From Bacteroidota bacterium (GTDB lineage: Bacteria > Bacteroidota > Ignavibacteria > Ignavibacteriales > Melioribacteraceae): a stretch of 64,000 bases of DNA. The notes under the pieces are model-generated. The model saw nothing but the letters and a program-made list of their open reading frames with translations. It had not been told where the DNA came from and made no database searches. The DNA is taken from the NCBI GenBank assembly GCA_023381535.1, contig JAMCSN010000014.1, positions 415 through 64,414 on the forward strand, read 5' to 3'. Each line of letters opens with the position of its first letter. Positions within the stretch are counted from its first letter, which is position 1. The translations under genes were made by a program, and so were the position numbers. Of the stretch, positions 55,996 to 63,247 are shown one piece after another.

Positions 55996-56027
55996 TTGCT
56001 GGATTCTAGATACTAGATTATAATGAC

Positions 56028-56062
56028 GAAGGCGAAGACGAAACTCTTCGCCTTCTTTTTTA
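56028..56062 (+). terminator. Rho-independent terminator after korB
   Basis: GAAGGCGAAGA (56028-56038) pairs exactly with TCTTCGCCTTC (56045-56055) around CGAAAC, followed by TTTTTTAA. Confidence 0.9.
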
Positions 56063-56123
56063 AGTTTCAGTTGCCTAATTTCAATAATGAGTTTTGCAAT
56101 ATTGTCAAAATACATGAGAGTTC

Positions 56124-57104
56124 ATGGATCAATTTGTACAATTGAAAAAAATAATTGAAGAAAATAATTCTTTTCTCCTTTCTACTCACGTAAATCCCGA
56201 TGCGGATGCGCTCGGCTCCGAATTGGCGTTTTATCTGATCTTAAAAAAATTCGGCAAGAAAGTCCGCGTAGTGAATCACAGCGCAACTCCGTATAACCTC
56301 GAATTCATGGATGAAGAAAAGGTCATCGAGAAATTTGATCCGGCAGTTCACGAAAATATTTTCAACGAAGCCGAAGTTTTTGTACTTCTTGATCTGAACC
56401 AAGCCGGACGAATCATCAAATTGGAAAATGGATTTCGTTCATTTGGCGGGATAAAAGTCTGCATCGATCATCACCAGGATCCGGAAAAAGTTTTTGATCT
56501 TTTCGTTGGTGATACCGGTTACTCTGCCACATCCGAAATTATTTATGACTTCTTAAAAAATACAGGCATCGTCGAAATCGATTACTCGATTGCGCTGCAG
56601 CTTTACGCCGGGATAATGACCGACACGGGTTCTTTCCGTTTCGAGCGCACCAGTCCAAATATTCATAGAATCATTGCGGAGCTGCTTGAAAAGGGAATCA
56701 ATCCGACCGACATATACGACAAAATTTACAACCAATTTAGAAGCGGACGGGTGAAACTTTTAGGCGAAGCGCTTAGTACAATCGCCATTGATTCTACCGG
56801 ACAGATTGCGTACATGGTAATCACTAAAGAGTCGCTGCAAAGAGCTGGCGCAGAGGAAGCCGATATTGACGGCTTTGTTAATTATTGTCTTACCATTCAA
56901 GGCGTTCGATTGGGAATTTTATTTTACGAACTGAAAGACGGAGTTAAAATAAGTTTTAGATCGAAAGAACAAATTCCCGTTAACAAGCTGGCTTCGGAGT
57001 TCAATGGTGGCGGCCACATTAACGCCGCAGGCAGCCGTCTTTTTGGCGTGAAGGTAGATGAAATAAAAGATAAAATAATTTCAGAGGCACAAAAATATTT
57101 ATAA
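56124..57104 (+). CDS. nrnA: DHH family phosphoesterase NrnA (oligoribonuclease / pAp phosphatase)
   Basis: A 326-residue DHH-DHHA1 protein. Motif I is HVNPDADALGSE (22-33), motif III is CIDHHQDPE (113-121) with the name-giving Asp-His-His, and the C-terminal DHHA1 motif is GGGHINAAGSR. It degrades short RNA oligonucleotides and dephosphorylates 3'-phosphoadenosine 5'-phosphate. Start ATG at 56124. The leucyl aminopeptidase gene follows after 16 bp, so the two are probably co-transcribed although functionally unrelated. Confidence 0.9.
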   Translation: MDQFVQLKKIIEENNSFLLSTHVNPDADALGSELAFYLILKKFGKKVRVVNHSATPYNLEFMDEEKVIEKFDPAVHENIFNEAEVFVLLDLNQAGRIIKLENGFRSFGGIKVCIDHHQDPEKVFDLFVGDTGYSATSEIIYDFLKNTGIVEIDYSIALQLYAGIMTDTGSFRFERTSPNIHRIIAELLEKGINPTDIYDKIYNQFRSGRVKLLGEALSTIAIDSTGQIAYMVITKESLQRAGAEEADIDGFVNYCLTIQGVRLGILFYELKDGVKISFRSKEQIPVNKLASEFNGGGHINAAGSRLFGVKVDEIKDKIISEAQKYL

Positions 57105-57120
57105 TCGTATCGGAGAGAAA

Positions 57121-58617
57121 ATGCATTTCAAGTTAAAAATTGTTGCGGAAAAAGACGGTCTAAGTTTCAAACCGGATTCGGCACTGGTAAAATTTTTTGT
57201 TGAATCCAAAAAACTTGAAAAGTTGGTCACGGAATTTTTTCACTCATTAAAACTTCCTCTCGGCAAAATTCAAAAAAAAAGTTTTCTCGATAAGAAATCA
57301 AATGCCATGGTTTATCACAGCTCATCCGGTGAACCTTCGGTAATCTTTCTGAAGAAAGTAAAAGTTGACGATGATTTCACAGTAGATTTTTTCAGAAACT
57401 ATTTTGCCGGATTAATCATGTCATTGAAAAAACAAAAAGTTAAAGCCGTTCATCTTGTCGTTCCGTCGTACGAGGACTACAAGAAATATTTTGGCGCATC
57501 AGCATATTTTATTCAAACCATGCTGGAAGGTATTCATCTTGGTAATTACACGTTCGATAATTATAAATCCGAGCAGCAGAAACCGGAACAACTCACCGTT
57601 TTCGTTCATTACTCTGATCAAAAACTTCTTAACGCGGTAATTTCATCAACGGAAAAATTAATGAGCGCCGTTTACTTATCACGTGATCTCGTTAACTATC
57701 CGGCGATAACGATTACTCCTGCTGTGCTTGCATCTAAAGCAAAATCCGAACTGAGCAAACTTGGAGTGAAAGTAAAAATTTTCGAACGGGCAGAATTGAA
57801 GCGGCAAAAAATGAACGCAATACTTGCAGTTGGTGACGGAAGCGATAATCCGCCGTGCTTAATTACAATGCATTATAAACCGCGCGTTAAAGCAAAAAAG
57901 AAAATTGCGCTCGTCGGTAAAGGCGTTACTTACGATTCCGGCGGACTCTCAATCAAGCCTACATCGGGCTTGTTGGAAATGAAAGCCGACATGGCGGGCG
58001 GTGCCGCAGTTATTGGAATGATAAAAGCCGCAGCGATGATGAAACTGCCGATTGAACTGATAGGAGTTATTCCAGCAGTTGAAAATATGATCAACGGGAA
58101 ATCTTACAAACCGAGCGATGTGATTATTTCCGCTTCCGGCAAATCGATTGAAGTGAAAGATACCGACGCGGAAGGTCGCATTGTTCTCGCCGATGCGCTT
58201 CATTATGCATCAAAACAAAAGCCGGATGAAATTTTTGACTTCGCAACTTTGACGGGCGCATGCGTTGTTGCTCTGGGAGAAATTGCCGCTGGCGTAATGA
58301 CGAAGAATGATAAACTTGCCGATGAATTGGTTAAGTCCGGCAGCGAAACATTTGAGCGTGTTTGGCGTTTACCGTTCTGGAACGATTACAACGATATGAT
58401 CAAGAGCGACATAGCGGATGTCAGCAATCTCGGTCCGCGTTGGGGCGGGGCAATAACAGCCGGAAAATTCCTAGAACACTTTGTCGATAAAAAAATTCCG
58501 TGGGCTCATCTCGATATCGCCGGTCCGGCAATAAAACATAAATACAACAACTACACGGAAAAATTTGATACCGGTTTTGGTGTGCGGTTGATGATAAATT
58601 ATTTGCTGTCTGCATGA
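57121..58617 (+). CDS. pepA: Leucyl aminopeptidase (M17 family)
   Basis: A 498-residue M17 peptidase. The metal and active-site blocks are VGKGVTYDSGGLSIKP (about 265-280, with the Lys and Asp), MKADMAGGAAVIGMIKAAA (about 287-305), and the signature DTDAEGRIVLADALHYAS (about 346-363), containing NTDAEGR-type residues with Asp for the first Asn, and the active Arg. It removes N-terminal residues from peptides with two metal ions in a hexamer. The N-terminal domain is long and poorly conserved as usual. Confidence 0.93.
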   Translation: MHFKLKIVAEKDGLSFKPDSALVKFFVESKKLEKLVTEFFHSLKLPLGKIQKKSFLDKKSNAMVYHSSSGEPSVIFLKKVKVDDDFTVDFFRNYFAGLIMSLKKQKVKAVHLVVPSYEDYKKYFGASAYFIQTMLEGIHLGNYTFDNYKSEQQKPEQLTVFVHYSDQKLLNAVISSTEKLMSAVYLSRDLVNYPAITITPAVLASKAKSELSKLGVKVKIFERAELKRQKMNAILAVGDGSDNPPCLITMHYKPRVKAKKKIALVGKGVTYDSGGLSIKPTSGLLEMKADMAGGAAVIGMIKAAAMMKLPIELIGVIPAVENMINGKSYKPSDVIISASGKSIEVKDTDAEGRIVLADALHYASKQKPDEIFDFATLTGACVVALGEIAAGVMTKNDKLADELVKSGSETFERVWRLPFWNDYNDMIKSDIADVSNLGPRWGGAITAGKFLEHFVDKKIPWAHLDIAGPAIKHKYNNYTEKFDTGFGVRLMINYLLSA

Positions 58618-58663
58618 ACGTAATAAATTGATTGGCAAATAACATTGTAACAAAGAGGGGAAA

Positions 58664-59215
58664 ATGAAAAAGTAACTCATTCCGTCAGAAGTAATTGAAA
58701 ACAAAATCTTACTTATCAGAGGACAAAAAGTTTTACTCGATAAAGATTTAGCTGTGCTTTATGGTGTGGAAACTTTCAACCTAAATAAGACGGTTAAACG
58801 AAACATTGATCGTTTTCCAAATGATTTCATGTTTCAGTTAACAAAAGCAGAATTCAATAACTTGATATTCCAATTTGGAATATCAAGTTGGGGCGGTACG
58901 AGAAAATTGCCGTATGCGTTTACGGAACAAGGTGTCGCGATGCTTTCTTCCGTTCTAAAGAGCAAACGAGCCGTTCAAGTTAATATCCTAATTATGAGAG
59001 CTTTTGTAAAGTTGAGAGCAATTATTTCTTCTCATAAAGAGCTTGCAGAAAAATTGAAAGAACTGGAATCAAGAGTTGAAGCTCATGATGAAAATATATC
59101 CGCAATTTTTGAAGCCATCAACCGATTGCTTGCTATAGAAGATAAACCAAAAAGAAAAATTGGTTTTGAAGTAAAAGAGAAGCAACAGCGGTATAAAACT
59201 ATTAAGCATATTTAA
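58664..59215 (+). pseudogene. ORF6N (KilA-N-type) protein gene with a stop at codon 4
   Basis: From the ATG at 58664 (after AGAGGGGAA) the frame reads M-K-K, TAA (58673-58675), then continues open as [20 protein letters not shown], matching the ORF6N opening, and then [20 protein letters not shown]. The C-terminal part is helical with a coiled coil (about 120-155). The family normally has Glu or Gln at the position of the stop, one substitution from TAA. No good alternative start exists before the GTG at 58754, which would lose the conserved beginning of the domain. Either the gene is broken or it starts at a weak codon. ORF6N proteins occur in phages and mobile islands. Confidence 0.78.
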
Positions 59216-59253
59216 TCAATGTCCGCGCCTCTTTCTTTTAGAAATTATTTTGT

Positions 59254-59275
59254 CGTCAAGGTCCATACCTTGACG
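59254..59275. other. Hairpin between the ORF6N and membrane-protein genes
   Basis: CGTCAAGGT (59254-59262) pairs exactly with ACCTTGACG (59267-59275) around CCAT. No T-run follows directly. It lies between convergent genes and may end both transcripts. Confidence 0.55.
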
Positions 59276-59296
59276 ATCGAGTGAAGAGAATAATTC

Positions 59297-59740
59297 TTAT
59301 AAAAATCTAAAAACATAAAAAAATAAAATAAGAAAAATGGTCGCTGAAGAAATTCCGATTGGGAACCACACCGGGGCAATCCAGGGACGCGGGATTAGAA
59401 AAAGGACATCGATTGTTTTCAAATTAGGCGGCCACTTAATAAGAACATAGAGAGACGCATAATAAAACAAATCCCAGAAAGCGAATACCCAGAGAAAAAC
59501 AATTAGTTTATCCAGCCATGTTTCTCCAACCAGAAAAGACAAAGTTACAATCATGATAATTGTTGCGGCTTCTCTTGTCCGCTCAATATTAATATAGCGC
59601 TTGTCAAATTCTCCGAGCAATTTCTTATTGGATTCTGGTTCTGAAATTCCAAGCGTCTTGCGAAGGTAAACCACAACAACACCTTCTACATGCGCCATTG
59701 CGATTCCAAATAAAGTCAACAAGAAAAATTTTGTAATCAT
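59297..59740 (-). CDS. Hypothetical four-helix membrane protein
   Basis: A 147-residue protein with hydrophobic segments at about residues 5-22, 58-75, 79-98 and 125-146. No catalytic motif or family signature is recognised. The sequence KTLGISEPESNKKLLGEFDK (about 28-47) is a charged cytosolic or periplasmic loop. It is in the accessory patch, between a broken ORF6N gene and a DUF488 gene, and is bracketed by 14-bp direct repeats (59221-59234 and 59811-59824). Confidence 0.6.
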   Translation of the reverse strand: MITKFFLLTLFGIAMAHVEGVVVVYLRKTLGISEPESNKKLLGEFDKRYINIERTREAATIIMIVTLSFLVGETWLDKLIVFLWVFAFWDLFYYASLYVLIKWPPNLKTIDVLFLIPRPWIAPVWFPIGISSATIFLILFFYVFRFL

Positions 59741-59801
59741 ATCATCTTTCTAAATGTCTCTTTCAAGGAGTGGTACTTACAGCCGTGTTGATGTGCCGGT
59801 T

Positions 59802-60188
59802 TTATTTTACGTCCGCGCCTCTTTGAATCAGAAGCTCTTTTAAGATTGAGCGGTGGCAGCGGTTTTCGTTTTTGCAATAGCAGCCGATTGATAAATTTGA
59901 TTGATGAGAAAGTGCAGCTAACAAATCCAAATCTTTACTAGCAGTGGACGATTTCAATTCGGCTAGGAATTTACGCTTGAATGTGTTCCACGATTTTTCA
60001 TCTTTGGAAGCTTGAGCTTGCTTGACCAATGCGTCGCTTGGTGAAAGGTTGGGGAACCAAACGTCGTAGTAATTCAGTTTCGAAAAATCTTCCTTCCGCA
60101 CTCCGCGCGGAGGACGTCTTACTGTTCCGATTCGCAAACCTTCATTCTTTTCTCTCGGTGTTCCGAGTTGGACTATTTTAATTGCCAT
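59802..60188 (-). CDS. DUF488 family protein
   Basis: A 128-residue protein of the DUF488 family. The N-terminus KIVQLGTPREKNEGLRIGTV (about 4-23), NYYDVWFPNLSPS, and the ending LLAALSHQSNLSIGCYCKNE then NRCHRSILKELL contain the conserved Cys-Tyr-Cys...His pattern near the C-terminus. Function unknown; some members are thought to be nucleic-acid processing or metal-binding. It starts downstream (in its own direction) of the core end of the attC at 60220-60411, so it could be the next integron cassette, but no attC of its own is seen. Confidence 0.8.
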   Translation of the reverse strand: MAIKIVQLGTPREKNEGLRIGTVRRPPRGVRKEDFSKLNYYDVWFPNLSPSDALVKQAQASKDEKSWNTFKRKFLAELKSSTASKDLDLLAALSHQSNLSIGCYCKNENRCHRSILKELLIQRGADVK

Positions 60189-60219
60189 ACATTTTCTTTC
60201 GTTGAGAGATTTTACTTCA

Positions 60220-60411
60220 CTTTAACGACGTTGCGCCTAACACGCCGCCCAGAATAACAATGCAGCTTTTGTCAACGCAACTTTATTTTATAAATCAGTT
60301 CTGTTTTACAAATCAACTTTACACAAGCAACTAATTCTGAAAAACCAAACCCTAATGCGACTCAATATGACCGCATCGAAGAAGCGGTCGTTGTTGAGGC
60401 GCTTGTTAGCT
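60220..60411 (-). repeat. attC site of the DUF3800 cassette (192 bp, minus strand)
   Basis: On the minus strand it starts AGCTAAC (60405-60411) followed by AAGCGCCTCAA, and ends CGCAACGTCGTTAAAG (60220-60235). The start differs by one base from the V. cholerae repeat (TAACAAACGCCTCAA), and the TTAGGCGCAACGTCGTTA end resembles its other arm. Homologous over its whole length to 2145-2333. The inner GACCGCTTCTTCGATGCGGT forms a secondary hairpin. Confidence 0.75.
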
Positions 60412-60412
60412 G

Positions 60413-61372
60413 CTATTTTATAAATTCTATGTATTTATTATAAAGTGATAGACTATCTGTGCCTTCAAACCTTACAACGTGAATTTTCGCATCATTATAT
60501 TTGATTAAATTACTGTCAATCATATTAAGAAATTTTTGAGGTAATTCTTTTGTGAAAACCTTAAACAAAGTATTGCTAATCCAATCGACAATTTGTAATT
60601 GAAAACTATTTTCTGAATATTCGAATAAAAATTTGTCTTTAAACATTTCATTTAAGATTAGTCTGTCCTCTTGCCCATCTTTATATTTTCTTAAAACAGG
60701 ATGATTTCTCTCAGACCAGTAAGGGTCAAGTTCAATAGGGTTTTTAGAATTATAAACTGTAATCAAATTTATAAATTCGCGATTTACCCAGTCTTCCATT
60801 CTTGTAATAATGTTTTTATCTTGACGGTCAAAGCAAAGAAAGAAGGTTTCCCAATCATCATCATAAGTTTCTTCTGTAAAATATTTTAAGGAACCAATTA
60901 GTAAAGAAAATAAAGTATGCATTAGTAAGAGGCCTTTTACGACGTGAACATCACTTAACCCTCCTTTTATATTAATATCATTTATTAGTTTGTTTTGGAG
61001 GTCTATTAGCTCAATTGATTGATTTTGAAAATCAGGGTCTAATAATTGTTTTTCGTAAATATCTACTTGCTCAATTCTATATTGTCTAACTTGATATTCA
61101 GAATTATATTCTGAATCCGTGAGACAAACACCAATCCTTAGCCAAGAATTATCATTAAGAAAAGAAAATAATTTTTCTCTTGATTCAAGTAAAAGTAATC
61201 GTCCCTTTGGTTCCCCTTTCTCAAATTCGTCTGGAATTAGATTATCAATAAAATCATCATAAAAAGTCCTTAATCTTTTTTCAAATACATCCGGATAAAC
61301 TACACCCACCATATTATGAGGTCCCGGATTTTTTACCGCAAAACTACCGCTTTCATCAAAAAAGTATTTCAT
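60413..61372 (-). CDS. DUF3800 family protein (cassette-borne)
   Basis: A 319-residue protein. The N-terminus MKYFFDESGSFAVKNPGPHN carries the DESG motif typical of DUF3800, in which the Asp-Glu pair is proposed to be metal-binding; the fold relates to RNase H-like proteins. A second conserved Asp region is FFLCFDRQDKNIITRM (about 179-194). Members are frequent in defence islands and integron cassettes; no activity is established. The gene begins 11 bp after the cassette start and ends on the attC, so the cassette is compact. Marked AT-richness sets it apart from the core genes. Confidence 0.8.
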   Translation of the reverse strand: MKYFFDESGSFAVKNPGPHNMVGVVYPDVFEKRLRTFYDDFIDNLIPDEFEKGEPKGRLLLLESREKLFSFLNDNSWLRIGVCLTDSEYNSEYQVRQYRIEQVDIYEKQLLDPDFQNQSIELIDLQNKLINDINIKGGLSDVHVVKGLLLMHTLFSLLIGSLKYFTEETYDDDWETFFLCFDRQDKNIITRMEDWVNREFINLITVYNSKNPIELDPYWSERNHPVLRKYKDGQEDRLILNEMFKDKFLFEYSENSFQLQIVDWISNTLFKVFTKELPQKFLNMIDSNLIKYNDAKIHVVRFEGTDSLSLYNKYIEFIK

Positions 61373-61384
61373 ATTATATTTTTA

Positions 61385-61401
61385 GCAGCTAACGTAGCTG
61401 C
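61385..61401 (-). repeat. Collapsed attC stub between two cassettes
   Basis: The minus strand reads GCAGCTAC-GTTAGCTGC: the left core of one attC fused directly to the right core of the next recombination point. About 170 bp of attC interior are missing. It forms a 17-bp near-palindrome. Confidence 0.6.
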
Positions 61402-61408
61402 AATAAAA

Positions 61409-62188
61409 TTATAATTTCTTTCTAAAACGATTTTTATAAAAACGAATTATATCGTTATTTGGTATTTCCAAACCTTTCATAAGATAAGGGATTGTAAGTT
61501 CTCTAAAGCGATATTCGGCATCATCTTCTTTCTTGAATATCTCCATAATATGAGTTTTTTTACCTATAAGATGCTCTGTATCTTCAAAAATCAAAATATA
61601 TTCTTCATCACTAAAACTATTTTCATCTTTTGTAATAACTTCTGATATTTCAAAATATCCATCATCGTGATAATAAATATCTACCGATGTAAATGGATTA
61701 ATTGTCATACTGATAGTGCTCGCTGAATATTCGGGCTCAATCTTCTTAGAATAACTCAATGATGTTGAATATTTATCGAATTCATTTATTTCAAGAATAT
61801 TTCCAAGTATTTTCAAAAAGCTTTGAATATTATTTGTATTGTCACCATTCCATACTTTGTTTATTTGAAATAAATCCTTTGTATATCTTATGGGGAGTTC
61901 GGGGAGATAATAAGTAAAATATAGATGACCAATTGTTCTCACTGGGATAGAAGTATTATTGCTAGCTGAACCAGATTCTTTGTAAATATTGTAACAAAGA
62001 TAATTTTTAAGAGTATCTATACTAATATGATATTGAGGCTGGGTAAATTTTTTGATAACATATTCAAGACTATCGCCAATCGATACCTCAATATTGTCTA
62101 GATTGATTGTTTGACAGTGATTCTTGTTGGAAAACAATAAGAACATAATTAGAAAAAGGAAGTTGCTGAATAAACTTATTTTTTTCAT
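61409..62188 (-). CDS. Hypothetical exported protein (cassette-borne)
   Basis: A 259-residue protein with a signal peptide (MKKISLFSNFLFLIMFLLFS, 1-20, likely cleavage after NHC or nearby; a Cys at about 25 could also be a lipidation site). The rest is soluble and rich in Ser, Tyr, Asn and Asp, with no recognised domain. A run such as IEVSIGDSLEYVIKKF (about 33-48) resembles the opening of several Bacteroidota lipoproteins. It lies in cassette 2 of array 2. Function unknown. Confidence 0.6.
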   Translation of the reverse strand: MKKISLFSNFLFLIMFLLFSNKNHCQTINLDNIEVSIGDSLEYVIKKFTQPQYHISIDTLKNYLCYNIYKESGSASNNTSIPVRTIGHLYFTYYLPELPIRYTKDLFQINKVWNGDNTNNIQSFLKILGNILEINEFDKYSTSLSYSKKIEPEYSASTISMTINPFTSVDIYYHDDGYFEISEVITKDENSFSDEEYILIFEDTEHLIGKKTHIMEIFKKEDDAEYRFRELTIPYLMKGLEIPNNDIIRFYKNRFRKKL

Positions 62189-62219
62189 AATCCCTTACCA
62201 CCCTAATTTAGCAGCTAAC

Positions 62220-62550
62220 TATTAATTATACTGCATGAAATTGTTAGTTAAGGAACGTAGATATGCGCTCAACTGCAGTTCTATGTTCTATTTTATTGTA
62301 AAACAATCCAGATTATTATTTTTCAAAAATAGCTCGTGCATATCTATCATCCCATGCACAATCGGCTTTCTAATCTATTAATCTTTGAAGAAATCTATTT
62401 TCTTGTCCATTCATTCAAACAATGTACCCCATTTTTAGAAGCCGTTCGGTACTAACTCAACTTAACGTAAAAGAAAATTGTTGTCAAATTCTTTTTTGAC
62501 CTTCCTCTGTGTCCCCCTCCTTAGTAATGAAGGGGAATGAAAGGGGGTGG
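62220..62550. other. Gene-free stretch between array 2 and lolD
   Basis: About 330 bp. Next to the array (about 62220-62265) is a worn inverted repeat CTAAC...GTTAG like the one at the start of array 1. The rest is AT-rich with no recognisable gene. Near 62512-62547 is a CCCCCTCC...GGGGG-type hairpin just downstream of lolD that may end its transcript. Confidence 0.5.
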
Positions 62551-63234
62551 TCAAGAAATTTTTCCATCTTTCATTTCAAAAACTTTGTCGCCGAGTTTTA
62601 CCAGCTCTGGGTTGTGGGTAACAACTAGAAAAGTTACGCCTAATTTTTGTTTCAGCTCAACAAAAAGTTTGTGAAGCATTTCACTGTTAACGGAATCTAA
62701 ATTGCCGGTTGGTTCGTCAGCAAAAACTATATCGGGATTATTTGCGAGTGCGCGTGCAACCGCAACGCGCTGCTGTTCACCGCCGGATAGTTCCGATGGT
62801 TTGTGGTGAAGGCGTTCGCTTAGACCAACCAAATTGAGAAGTTCATTCGCGCGCGAAAAAGATTTTGTTTTGGATTCGCCGGAAATCATAACGGCTATCG
62901 CTACGTTTTCAAGTGCATCGAACTCCGGCAGGAGATGATGAAACTGAAATACAAATCCAATGTGCCGGTTTCGGAATTTGGAAAGTTTATCATCGCCTAA
63001 AGAAAAAATGTTTGTGCCTTTCAAAATCACATCGCCTTGGTCGGCGTTATCCAAACCGCTCATAATGTGAAGCAGCGTGCTTTTTCCGGCGCCGGATGCA
63101 CCGACAATCACGCTGATCAAACCTTGTTCAACTTGAAGAGAAACACCTTTTAAAATTTCAAGCCGCTGCTCGTCCTTTTTCAAAAACGCTTTGTGAATGT
63201 TTTTTGCTTCAAGAATAATTTTGTCGTTCGTCAT
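62551..63234 (-). CDS. lolD: Lipoprotein-releasing ABC transporter ATP-binding protein LolD
   Basis: A 227-residue ABC ATPase. Walker A GASGAGKSTL (45-54), Q-loop FQFHHLLPEF, signature LSGGEQQRVAVARAL, Walker B IVFADEPTGNLD, and the H-loop His in LVVTHNPE are all visible. The LolD/MacB/FtsE-type assignment and the FtsX-like permease next to it point to export of lipoproteins from the inner membrane. The ATG at 63234 is chosen because the upstream in-frame ATG overlaps the permease end and adds nonconserved residues. Confidence 0.9.
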   Translation of the reverse strand: MTNDKIILEAKNIHKAFLKKDEQRLEILKGVSLQVEQGLISVIVGASGAGKSTLLHIMSGLDNADQGDVILKGTNIFSLGDDKLSKFRNRHIGFVFQFHHLLPEFDALENVAIAVMISGESKTKSFSRANELLNLVGLSERLHHKPSELSGGEQQRVAVARALANNPDIVFADEPTGNLDSVNSEMLHKLFVELKQKLGVTFLVVTHNPELVKLGDKVFEMKDGKIS

Positions 63235-63247
63235 TATGAACCTTTTG

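Larger units (their letters stand above)
60220..62219 (-). mobile_element. Integron-type cassette array 2 (CALIN-like, minus strand)
   Basis: Two cassettes in tandem on the minus strand. The DUF3800 cassette starts GTTAGCTGCTA (61383-61393) and its attC begins TAGCAGCTAAC (60405-60415), an exact reverse-complement pair. The second cassette (secreted protein) starts with the same GTTAGCTGC at 62211-62219, and its attC has shrunk to a 17-bp stub at 61385-61401. TAATTAATAGTTAG at the upstream end is shared with array 1. No integrase is present. Confidence 0.7.
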
